Source: CAZUFB01 sp048173955
Lineage (GTDB): Bacteria > Actinomycetota > Coriobacteriia > Coriobacteriales > UMGS124
Direction: 5' to 3'
Assembly (NCBI GenBank): GCA_048173955.1
Contig: DBEYOB010000133.1
Span: forward strand, 1-7,493
Length of the DNA stretch: 7,493 nucleotides
Shown: piece after piece, positions 1 through 6,555 of the stretch
Numbering within the stretch: position 1 is the first letter of the stretch
How the letters are laid out: each line of letters opens with the position of its first letter
The notes under the pieces: generated by a model
Told to the model about the DNA's origin: nothing
What the model saw: only the letters and a program-made list of their open reading frames with translations
The model's database searches: none
Program-made: the position numbers and the translations under genes

Positions 1-2
1 GG

Positions 3-2114
3 CCGGCGCGGCACGGCCGCCCGACCGCCCACCCCGGCCGCGGCGAGGAGGCACGCGGGGGGCGCAGGTCCGACGGGCCCGCGATTCCCGAGGGCAAGCC
101 GCTGCTCTTCGGCCTCGCCGGCAACCAGAACTGCGGCAAGACGACGCTGTTCAACCAGCTCACCGGCTCCAACCAGCACGTCGGCAACTTCCCCGGCGTC
201 ACCGTCGACCGCAAGGACGGCACGGTGCGCGGCCACCCCGAGGCCACGGTCACCGACCTGCCCGGCATCTACTCCCTGTCGCCCTACACCGGCGAGGAGG
301 TCGTGACGCGGGCGTTTCTGCTCGAGGAGCACCCGCACGCCGTCATCGACATCGTCGACGCCACCAACATCGAGCGCAACCTCTACCTGACCACCCAGCT
401 CCTCGAGCTCGACATCCCCATGGTCGTCGCCCTCAACATGATGGACGAGATGCGCGCCAACGGCGGCAGCGTCGACGTGAACGCCCTCGAGGAGGAGCTC
501 GGCGTCCCCGTGGTCCCCATCGCCGCCGTGCGCAACGAGGGCATCGACGAGCTCGTCGAGCATGCCGTCAACGTCGCGCGCAACCGCGAGCGCCCCGCCC
601 GCGTCGACCTCTGTCAGGCCGACGACCCCGCCGGCGGGGCCGTGCACCGCTGCATCCACGCCCTCATCCACCTCATCGCCGACCATGCGGAGCGCGCCGG
701 GCTGCCCCTGCGCTTCGCGGCCACCAAGCTCGTCGAGGGCGACCGGCTGGTCGTGGAGGCGCTCGCGCTCGACGACAACGAGACGCAGACCGTCGAGCAC
801 ATCGTGCGCCAGATGGAGGAGGAGTCGGGCAAGGACCGCCTCGCCGCCCTGGCCGACATGCGCTTCGGCTACATCGAGTCGCTGTGCGCCGCCACCGTCA
901 CCCACCCGGTCGAGAGCCGCGAGCACCGCCGCTCCGCCGCCGTCGACCGCGTCCTCACCGGGCGCTACACGGCCCTGCCCGCCTTTATCGGCATCATGGC
1001 GCTCGTGTTCTGGCTCACCTTCTCGGTGGTCGGGCAGCGCCTGTCCGACTGGCTCGACGAGGGCATCGCCCTGCTCGCCGGCCAGGTCGGCGCGGGGCTG
1101 GAGGCCCTGGAGGTGAACCCGGTCGCCCAGTCGCTCGTGGTGGACGGCATCTTCGGCGGCGTGGGGTCGGTCCTGGTGTTCCTGCCGATCATCATCACGC
1201 TCTTCTTCTTCCTGAGCCTGCTCGAGGACTCGGGCTACATGGCACGCGTCGCCTTCGTGATGGACAAGCTGCTCCGCAAGCTGGGCCTGTCGGGGCGCAG
1301 CTTCGTCCCCATGCTCATCGGGTTCGGCTGCTCGGTGCCCGCCATCATGGCGACGCGCACCATCCCCTCCGAGCACGACCGCCGAATGACCATCATGCTG
1401 ACGCCCTATATGAGCTGCTCTGCGAAGCTGCCGATCTACTCCATGATCTCGGCGGCCTTCTTCCCGGCGCACGCGGCGCTGGTGATGCTCGGCCTGTACG
1501 TGGGCGGCATCGTCGTGGGCATCCTGGTGGCGCTCGTGCTCAAGCGGACCGCCTACCGCGGCGAGCCGGTCCCCTTCGTCATGGAGCTGCCGAACTACCG
1601 CCTGCCGAGCCCACGCAGCGTGGGTCAGCTCATCTGGGAGAAGACCAAGGACTTCGTGCAGCGCGCCTTCACGGTCATCTTCGTCGCCACGATTGTGGTG
1701 TGGTTCCTGCAGACCTTCGACTGGCACCTCAACGTGGTGGAGGACTCGTCGCAGAGCCTGCTCGCCCTGCTGGGCGGCCTCATCGCCCCGGTGTTCGCTC
1801 CCCTCGGGTTCGGCGACTGGCGCGTCAGCACGGCGCTCGTGACCGGCTTCATCGCCAAGGAGAGCGTCGTCTCGACCCTCACCGTGCTGCTCGGCGGCAC
1901 GACGGCCGCCCTGGGGACGCTGTTCACACCCGGCACCGCGCTCGCGTTCCTCGCGTTCACGCTGCTCTACACGCCCTGCGTCGCCACCATCGCCACCGTG
2001 CGCAACGAGGTCGGCACCAAGGGGGCCGTCGCCATGGTCGTCATGCAGTGCGCCGTCGCCTGGCTCGTCGCCGGCGCCGTGCGCCTCGCAACGCTGGCGG
2101 TCGGGATGGCGTAG
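3..2114 (+). CDS. feoB: FeoB ferrous iron transport protein B (5' partial)
   Basis: Inner-membrane Fe2+ permease coupled to an N-terminal GTP-binding domain. The reading frame is open from position 3 with no ATG, GTG or TTG before the P-loop, so the true start lies left of the window; 703 residues are visible. Counting from the codon at 3: G1 P-loop GNQNCGKTT at 40-48, G2 Thr in GVTVDRK near 67, G3 DLPG at 85-88, G4 NMMD at 145-148, then a helical spacer. The hydrophobic permease follows: first Gate motif GCSVPAIMATR at 442-452, the conserved YMSCSAKLPIY at 469-479, second Gate motif TPCVATIATV at 657-666, and a last membrane helix ending at VGMA. At least 39 residues precede the P-loop, more than the roughly 10 usual for FeoB, and they are Arg/Gly/Pro rich. 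A GTG at 225 would remove the P-loop and is not the start. No feoA or feoC is visible. Family assignment is certain; Fe2+ as substrate rests on family knowledge. Confidence 0.96.
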   Translation, partial: PARHGRPTAHPGRGEEARGGRRSDGPAIPEGKPLLFGLAGNQNCGKTTLFNQLTGSNQHVGNFPGVTVDRKDGTVRGHPEATVTDLPGIYSLSPYTGEEVVTRAFLLEEHPHAVIDIVDATNIERNLYLTTQLLELDIPMVVALNMMDEMRANGGSVDVNALEEELGVPVVPIAAVRNEGIDELVEHAVNVARNRERPARVDLCQADDPAGGAVHRCIHALIHLIADHAERAGLPLRFAATKLVEGDRLVVEALALDDNETQTVEHIVRQMEEESGKDRLAALADMRFGYIESLCAATVTHPVESREHRRSAAVDRVLTGRYTALPAFIGIMALVFWLTFSVVGQRLSDWLDEGIALLAGQVGAGLEALEVNPVAQSLVVDGIFGGVGSVLVFLPIIITLFFFLSLLEDSGYMARVAFVMDKLLRKLGLSGRSFVPMLIGFGCSVPAIMATRTIPSEHDRRMTIMLTPYMSCSAKLPIYSMISAAFFPAHAALVMLGLYVGGIVVGILVALVLKRTAYRGEPVPFVMELPNYRLPSPRSVGQLIWEKTKDFVQRAFTVIFVATIVVWFLQTFDWHLNVVEDSSQSLLALLGGLIAPVFAPLGFGDWRVSTALVTGFIAKESVVSTLTVLLGGTTAALGTLFTPGTALAFLAFTLLYTPCVATIATVRNEVGTKGAVAMVVMQCAVAWLVAGAVRLATLAVGMA

Positions 2115-2174
2115 CGACAGGGCAAGCCGGAGGGCTGGCAAGAACGCGCAGGCAACCGGAGTTCAAATGGGGTT

Positions 2175-3455
2175 TTAGATGGAACCGCACCGACGGGCCA
2201 GTACTTTTCCGATGCGATGGGGAATGCCGACCACCAAGGCATTGCCCATACAGAATGCCCGGTTCCCGTCGGTCATTCCACAGTTGGTCCAACCTGCAGG
2301 GAACCCTTGAAGCCTGTCGAGCTCGTCGGGCACGAGTCGCCGCAACCTGCCGTCAGGACGCTCGACAACATGCTTGAAGCGCGACGGGGTCTTGCCACCC
2401 TCGCCGGTCAAAATGGTGCGCGACGGCTTGTCAGTTGGGTCGGGAAACGACATCTTTCCCTCGGAATAGCAATATTCGAAACCTGTCGACTTGTTTACGC
2501 GCTTCTCCTGCTTGGCGCCTTTAAGATAGGCCCACTGGCCAAGCTGGCCCTCATCGATGAAAAAGGATGCGGGAACGTCGGCATCGTCGACCAGCACATC
2601 CCCAAGCGTATGCATGGGTCCCTGATAATCGGCAACCACGTCCGCCGTCACAACCCTGAAGCCCTGGCACGCCCCCGCCGATTTGAAACGGGAGACCTTG
2701 TCGCTCACGCCGAAAAGCTCAGAGTTGTCGGCTACATTTGGATACAGCTCGAATTCGTACGTATCCCCTTCATGAAAGACGGGAAGCGCCTCGGCCAAAA
2801 CACCGCCAAAGATTCGCTGCTCAAGATTCCAGGTATCATCTGTTCTCTCGGCAAAAATGTACACGCGCTTGCGGCGCTGGGGGAATCCGTATTCCGCACT
2901 GTTGACGACGCGCCACTCAACCGAATAGCCCAAGCTCGACAGGCAGGCAAGAATAATGGCGAAATCACGGCCCCGCTGTTTTGCCGGACTCTTGAGAAGG
3001 CGGTCGACGTTCTCGAACAGGCAATACCGGGGAGACTTCAACTGCAAAAAACGATAGATATCCCACCACAGGACACCCTTTTTGCCCTCTATTCCCGAAG
3101 CCTGGGAGAGCGTGCGCGCAACGGAATAGTCCTGGCACGGAAAACCACCCACGACCATATCGACGTCGGGTATGTCCCGAAGCCCCTCCTCGACCTCATC
3201 GAGTACCACATGGATATCCTTGTTGACAAGTGTGCCGTCGTTGAACCGGTCCTCATAGCAACGTGCGGCAAACTGCCTGCGGTCCGAACCGGGCTCCCAT
3301 TGGTTTGCCCACACCGTCAGGTACGGACCGGCGGGTTCCCTATGGAACTCTGGGTATCGCTCGTCATCGTAGCCATCCAACCCTAAACGGAACCCGCCGA
3401 CGCCGGCAAACAGTTCGGCGATTTTGATCATGCTTGAATTATTTTCGTGAGACAC
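2175..3455 (-). CDS. DNA (cytosine-5-)-methyltransferase, Sau3AI-type RM partner
   Basis: Transfers a methyl group from S-adenosylmethionine to C5 of cytosine in a short recognition site, protecting host DNA from the adjacent endonuclease. Taking GTG 3455 as the start (426 aa), the m5C-MTase motifs appear in order: motif I FAGVG at 16-20 (SAM binding), motif IV PCQ at 106-108 with catalytic Cys107, motif VI ENV at 148-150, motif VIII QRRKR at 193-197, motif IX around RRLVPDELDRLQGFP at 372-386, and motif X GNALVVGIPHRIG at 404-416. The variable stretch from about 205 to 345 is the likely target recognition domain. GTG 3455 is preferred because AGGAG lies 4 nt upstream; ATG 3431, eight codons inside, has no ribosome site, nor does GTG 3488. 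GATC specificity is inferred from the Sau3AI-like neighbour, since M.Sau3AI is also an m5C enzyme of similar length. It is not readable from the protein itself. Confidence 0.95.
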   Translation of the reverse strand: MSHENNSSMIKIAELFAGVGGFRLGLDGYDDERYPEFHREPAGPYLTVWANQWEPGSDRRQFAARCYEDRFNDGTLVNKDIHVVLDEVEEGLRDIPDVDMVVGGFPCQDYSVARTLSQASGIEGKKGVLWWDIYRFLQLKSPRYCLFENVDRLLKSPAKQRGRDFAIILACLSSLGYSVEWRVVNSAEYGFPQRRKRVYIFAERTDDTWNLEQRIFGGVLAEALPVFHEGDTYEFELYPNVADNSELFGVSDKVSRFKSAGACQGFRVVTADVVADYQGPMHTLGDVLVDDADVPASFFIDEGQLGQWAYLKGAKQEKRVNKSTGFEYCYSEGKMSFPDPTDKPSRTILTGEGGKTPSRFKHVVERPDGRLRRLVPDELDRLQGFPAGWTNCGMTDGNRAFCMGNALVVGIPHRIGKVLARRCGSI

Positions 3456-3459
3456 GTTT

Positions 3460-3464
3460 CTCCT
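3460..3464 (-). promoter_or_regulatory. Ribosome binding site of the methyltransferase gene
   Basis: AGGAG on the minus strand, 4 nt before GTG 3455. It decides the start: it is 28 nt from the in-frame ATG at 3431, too far to serve it, and it lies downstream of GTG 3488. Confidence 0.6.
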
Positions 3465-3500
3465 ATCGCTGCTGTGTCTGACGGCCACGCATGAAGCAGT

Positions 3501-3529
3501 AGTCTAGAAAAGTCATAATGTGCGATCAA
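3501..3529 (-). promoter_or_regulatory. Candidate internal promoter for the methyltransferase
   Basis: On the minus strand, -35 TTGATC (3529-3524, 4 of 6 consensus) is separated by exactly 17 bp from -10 TAGACT (3506-3501, 4 of 6). It overlaps the stop codon of the endonuclease gene and would give a leader of about 40 nt before GTG 3455. It would let the methyltransferase be expressed independently of the upstream endonuclease. The -35 contains GATC, the suspected target of the system. Matches are modest, so this is an inference. Confidence 0.35.
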
Positions 3530-5010
3530 GCCTTTCCGTCGATTTCCAGAAAATCATGCTCCCGAAGATGGTCGACGACCCACTTCCCTTTCACCCATAT
3601 ATTCTGGCGGTACATCCTCACACCGTTTATCACCAGGCACTTGTCCTGAGCGTCGGCGCCAGTGCCCCGCAGGAAAAGGTTGCCGTCGCGCGACTTGGGC
3701 CAGTTGGGTGCCGTACTTGGCACGTTCGTCTTCGGCGTATAGCGTGGAGAACCGTCCTTTTTCAACTCGGGAACATCCCTAAGCCGTCCGTCGAATATGA
3801 GACTGCGCACGGAATCCCAAAGCGCTTTCGCCTCATCTTCCAGCACGCCTAGCCACAAACGTTTGAAACCGAGAAAGACGACATCCGCAAGCTCACAGTT
3901 GTCGACGGGCTCCTGGAATACCGCGCAGACAATCGAGCTGTCGATAAAGCGGGAGCCAAACGCGGTGTCCTCAAACACGGCGTCCCTGTTAAGAACTTCG
4001 TCGAAATCGATGGACGGTTCGAGCTTCATGTCCTCGGTGCGGCCACCGCGCGATGTGAGCACGACACTCTTGAACTCAATGGAAGCCTTCTTGAACAGGG
4101 GGATCGAATTAACCTTGCCCGAACGTCCCGTAAACATCCGAACAAGAATCTGTCCCACAACGGACTTGCCCGTCTTATCACCTTCGGCAATCGCGACACC
4201 CAGGTCGTGCGCGATTTCCCGCAAGGTCTTGCCGGCGTGAAGCCTCGCATACCTTGCCAGGCAGCCCTCAAGCTCATGCATCGACCGCACGGACTCGGAC
4301 TCCCTCAGCCTGCCACCAAAATGAGCACTTGCGATGGCCGTCACAAATGAATTTTTGAAGCGGAACCGAGGGGGATTGGGATACTTCGGCGATGTATCGA
4401 TGAGCAAAAGCTGCGAATTGATGTCAGTCGACAGACGAGGGAGCCACTCCTCACGGCCATGCTCAAGGGCAAAGCGCACGAATCCCTGCACCATCTCCCA
4501 GTCGGCCTTGAGACGCTGGATGTCTACCTCGTCCCATTCATGAAACTCGTAGCCCTTGACCTCGAACGTTGCCCATTGCGCATAGCGCACACCCTCGCCC
4601 GGTTTCACATACAGGTAGTACACGATGAGCAAATGCTCGACCTTGTCCCAAAACGCAGACGTGAAGAATTCCTCCTTCACCAAAGCATCCGGAGATACCG
4701 CCGTGATGGACATGGGCTCCTTTGCCCTCCAACCTTGTCTGTTGCGCTTGCTTTCGATGAGACCGGTCACCTTGAGCTCGGTCGGAACGCCGTCAATCTC
4801 AAGGTCAGGCTCCTGACGGGAATCCGGCGGATAGCCGAGTACGCTCTGCTCGAACACCGCGCCCGCCATGCCTTTGTTGCTCTGCTTGCCGTCCAACACA
4901 CCTTTGATGTCGATTTCTCCCAGGGTTTTATTAATCGTCGCATCAAATCGCAGCTCCACCTCGGCGCGTGAGAACCGGTGGGTCCTTGCGGCCTTTCTGT
5001 TGCTAGGCAT
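3526..5010 (-). CDS. Sau3AI/MutH-like type II restriction endonuclease
   Basis: Predicted to cleave unmethylated DNA at a short site, probably GATC as Sau3AI does. The 494-aa length is close to Sau3AI (about 490), whose fold duplicates the MutH nuclease domain. In the N-terminal half, GKQSNKGMAGAVFEQ at 41-55 (Glu54) is the characteristic MutH/Sau3AI helix. EPDLEIDGVPTELKV follows with the PD-(D/E)xK catalytic set Asp69, Glu78 and Lys80. The C-terminal half holds the second, degenerate copy: KTGKSVVGQILVRMF near 279-293 and SIEFKSVVL near 310-318, where E312/K314 remain but an obvious catalytic Asp does not. In Sau3AI the C-terminal domain acts as a DNA-binding allosteric module. ATG 5010 is preceded by a GGGGAG-type ribosome site about 7 nt upstream. 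The next gene, 70 bp downstream, is its cognate methyltransferase. GATC specificity is family inference; related LlaKR2I-type enzymes are alternatives with the same site. Confidence 0.88.
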   Translation of the reverse strand: MPSNRKAARTHRFSRAEVELRFDATINKTLGEIDIKGVLDGKQSNKGMAGAVFEQSVLGYPPDSRQEPDLEIDGVPTELKVTGLIESKRNRQGWRAKEPMSITAVSPDALVKEEFFTSAFWDKVEHLLIVYYLYVKPGEGVRYAQWATFEVKGYEFHEWDEVDIQRLKADWEMVQGFVRFALEHGREEWLPRLSTDINSQLLLIDTSPKYPNPPRFRFKNSFVTAIASAHFGGRLRESESVRSMHELEGCLARYARLHAGKTLREIAHDLGVAIAEGDKTGKSVVGQILVRMFTGRSGKVNSIPLFKKASIEFKSVVLTSRGGRTEDMKLEPSIDFDEVLNRDAVFEDTAFGSRFIDSSIVCAVFQEPVDNCELADVVFLGFKRLWLGVLEDEAKALWDSVRSLIFDGRLRDVPELKKDGSPRYTPKTNVPSTAPNWPKSRDGNLFLRGTGADAQDKCLVINGVRMYRQNIWVKGKWVVDHLREHDFLEIDGKA

Positions 5011-5055
5011 GAGAGGTCTCCCCTCAACGTCAACGGCGCGAAAGTTGATTCGACC

Positions 5056-5061
5056 ATTCTA
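5056..5061 (-). promoter_or_regulatory. Possible -10 box for the restriction operon
   Basis: TAGAAT on the minus strand matches the sigma-70 -10 at 5 of 6 positions and lies 45 nt before the endonuclease ATG. No recognisable -35 stands 16-18 bp upstream and there is no extended -10 TG, so the call is weak. Confidence 0.22.
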
Positions 5062-5122
5062 CCCAGCCTGCGGAGGGTTTCGCGAAGTTCCTCATCTCCC
5101 GCGCGGCTCTTCATGCAAGCGT

Positions 5123-5136
5123 TTGACTTGAATCAA
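5123..5136 (+). promoter_or_regulatory. FNR/CRP-family binding site upstream of nrfA
   Basis: TTGACTTGAATCAA matches the FNR consensus TTGAT-N4-ATCAA at 9 of 10 defined positions; the only deviation is C for T at 5127. It lies in the divergent 5011-5247 intergenic region, 111 bp before the nrfA ATG. Its centre (5129.5) is 41.5 bp from the start point predicted by the -10 at 5159-5164, the geometry of a class II activator site. FNR activation of nrf genes is established in enterobacteria; a Crp/Fnr-family regulator acting here is inference. Confidence 0.55.
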
Positions 5137-5158
5137 TGCATATTGAATGACAACCTGC

Positions 5159-5164
5159 CATGAT
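5159..5164 (+). promoter_or_regulatory. Candidate nrfA -10 element
   Basis: CATGAT matches TATAAT at 4 of 6 positions and predicts transcription from about G5171. No good -35 is present; the FNR-type palindrome occupies that place, as expected of an activator-dependent promoter. The leader to ATG 5248 would be about 77 nt. Confidence 0.35.
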
Positions 5165-5232
5165 GGAGGCGTGGATTCAGCGCGGCTTCAGGTTTGGGAG
5201 ACGTTCGCGACGGAGCCTGTGCGCGCAAAGAC

Positions 5233-5243
5233 GGAGAAGGGGG
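5233..5243 (+). promoter_or_regulatory. Ribosome binding site of nrfA
   Basis: GGAGAAGGGGG is a purine-rich Shine-Dalgarno tract ending 4 nt before ATG 5248. It fixes that ATG as the start, rather than an in-frame TTG at 5194 that would add 18 residues ahead of the signal sequence. Confidence 0.75.
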
Positions 5244-5247
5244 AGCC

Positions 5248-6489
5248 ATGAGAAGCACGTTCAGGAAGGCAGCCGTGTGGGGAGGCGCCGTGGTCGCGTC
5301 CGCCCTGGTCGTCGGTGCGGTCGCGGCCACGCCGTTCGGCATCGCGGACACCTCTGAGGAGGCCCCCGCGGTCGACGCGGCGGCGCTGCTCGAAGAGGCG
5401 GCCGTCATCCCGGCAGACGAGTGGGCCGAGACCTATCCCAACGAGTACGAGACGTGGTCGCTCAACTCCGAGAACGCCGAGACCGTCGACTACCTCGAAG
5501 AGTATCCCTACCTGAACACGCTCTACGCCGGCAACGCGTTCTCGAAGGACTATCTGTCCGCCCGCGGGCACGCCTACACCCTCGAGGACGTCTCCGCGAC
5601 CCTGCGCGCCCCGGCGCTCGCCAACTGCCTGTCGTGCAAGACCCCCACGATGAACGCCCTCATCTCCTCGGGCGAGGTCGGCGTCTACGCGCTGCCCTTC
5701 GAGGACGTGCTCGCCCTCTCCGAGGAGTCGGTGGGCTGCTACAGCTGCCACGCGAACACCGGCAACCAGCTCGTGGTGACCAACACGTTCCTGAACGACG
5801 GCGTGGGCGACGACGCCGACTCGATCGACCCGTCGATGCTCGCGTGCGGCCAGTGCCACAACGAGTACTACTTCGACCCCGACACCAAGGCGACCATGCT
5901 GCCCCACGACAGCATCGAGTCGATGAGCCCCGACGCCATCCTCGCCTACTACGACGAGATCGGGTTCTCGGACTACACCGACCCCCAGACCGGCGTCGAG
6001 TTCATCAAGGTGCAGCACCCCGAGCTCGAGACCGTCATGGGCGAGGGCTTCAAGATGGCCGGCTACACCTGCGCGGACTGCCACATGGGCACCGCGACCG
6101 ACGACGAGGGCAACGAGTACACGAGCCACTACTTCACGAGCCCGCTCGACAACGCCGAGCTCCTCGAAAACAACTGCTCCGCCTGCCATGAGGACCTGGC
6201 CGCCGAGGTCGAGGCCATCCAGACGGCCGCCGAGGAGCGTACGGACGAGATCGGCTACAAGCTCGAGACCCTGACCAACGAGCTCGCCGCGGCCCTCGAG
6301 GCGGGCAGCGTGTCCGACGAGGACTTCGCGACGATCGCCCAGCTCGACCGCGAGGCCATGTTCTACTGGGACTTCGTGTTCGTCGAGAACTCCGAGGGGG
6401 CGCACAACTCCGCGCTGACCAACGACTGCCTCGACAAGGCCGAGGAGCGCGTCGACGAGGCGTTGGCGATGCTCGGCGTCGAAGCGTAA
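5248..6489 (+). CDS. nrfA: NrfA pentaheme cytochrome c nitrite reductase (ammonia-forming)
   Basis: Catalyses the six-electron reduction of nitrite to ammonium outside the cytoplasmic membrane (respiratory DNRA or nitrite/NO detoxification). The 413-aa protein starts with a basic n-region (RSTFRK) and a hydrophobic stretch at about 8-31, a secretion signal or uncleaved anchor. Five hemes are encoded: CLSCK at 127-131 (the Lys-ligated active-site heme unique to NrfA), then CYSCH 164-168, CGQCH 200-204, CADCH 275-279 and CSACH 310-314. Catalytic residues align as Arg106 (ARGH), Tyr207 (in NEYYF) and His257 (KVQH). Lys254 and Gln256 of KVQH correspond to ligands of the structural Ca2+ in E. coli-type enzymes. 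His294 and His386 (GAHN) are likely distal ligands. It is somewhat shorter than E. coli NrfA (478-aa precursor). No nrfH, nrfBCD or heme-lyase gene is adjacent. It has its own probable FNR-type promoter and a strong terminator, so it looks monocistronic. Confidence 0.97.
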   Translation: MRSTFRKAAVWGGAVVASALVVGAVAATPFGIADTSEEAPAVDAAALLEEAAVIPADEWAETYPNEYETWSLNSENAETVDYLEEYPYLNTLYAGNAFSKDYLSARGHAYTLEDVSATLRAPALANCLSCKTPTMNALISSGEVGVYALPFEDVLALSEESVGCYSCHANTGNQLVVTNTFLNDGVGDDADSIDPSMLACGQCHNEYYFDPDTKATMLPHDSIESMSPDAILAYYDEIGFSDYTDPQTGVEFIKVQHPELETVMGEGFKMAGYTCADCHMGTATDDEGNEYTSHYFTSPLDNAELLENNCSACHEDLAAEVEAIQTAAEERTDEIGYKLETLTNELAAALEAGSVSDEDFATIAQLDREAMFYWDFVFVENSEGAHNSALTNDCLDKAEERVDEALAMLGVEA

Positions 6490-6522
6490 GGTTCGGCCGA
6501 CGGCCGCAACAGGACCCACCCG

Positions 6523-6554
6523 AAGGGGGCTCCGCGAGGGGCCCTCTTCCTTTT
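6523..6554 (+). terminator. Rho-independent terminator of nrfA
   Basis: An 11-bp stem (AAGGGGGCTCC, 6523-6533, paired with GGGGCCCTCTT, 6538-6548, with two G-U pairs) closes on a GCGA tetraloop of the stable GNRA class and is followed by CCTTTT. It begins 34 nt after the nrfA stop codon. Confidence 0.85.
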
Positions 6555-6555
6555 C

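Larger units (their letters stand above)
2175..5010 (-). other. Type II restriction-modification cassette, lower GC than flanks
   Basis: Two co-directional minus-strand genes, endonuclease then methyltransferase 70 bp apart, sit between plus-strand feoB and nrfA. Hand-counted 60-base lines inside the cassette give about 48-63% GC, against 67% (nrfA) and 77% (feoB) for lines outside, pointing to acquisition from another genome. The cassette converges on feoB with only 60 bp between the stop codons (2115-2174). That gap shows no convincing hairpin-plus-T-run terminator on either strand. No integrase, tRNA, controller (C) gene or obvious flanking direct repeat is visible at either edge, so the mechanism of entry is unknown. 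Confidence 0.8.

Noticed and set aside
884..2377. 497-codon plus-strand open frame inside feoB
   Set aside because: An Arg/His/Gly-rich out-of-frame shadow of FeoB, which has all its motifs in the other frame.
2217..3386. 389-codon plus-strand open frame opposite the methyltransferase
   Set aside because: Antisense to a gene with all m5C-methyltransferase motifs; the translation shows no recognisable domain.
5011..5114. Short minus-strand frame starting at ATG 5114, reading MKSRAGDEELRETLRRLGRM, ahead of the endonuclease
   Set aside because: Considered as a small controller gene. It has no ribosome site, runs out of frame into the endonuclease gene, has no helix-turn-helix pattern, and the likely operon -10 lies inside it.
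5123..5151. TTGACT as a classical -35 for nrfA
   Set aside because: With 16-18 bp spacing the -10 would be GAATGA, AATGAC or ATGACA, all poor. Reading it as half of an FNR-type palindrome fits better.
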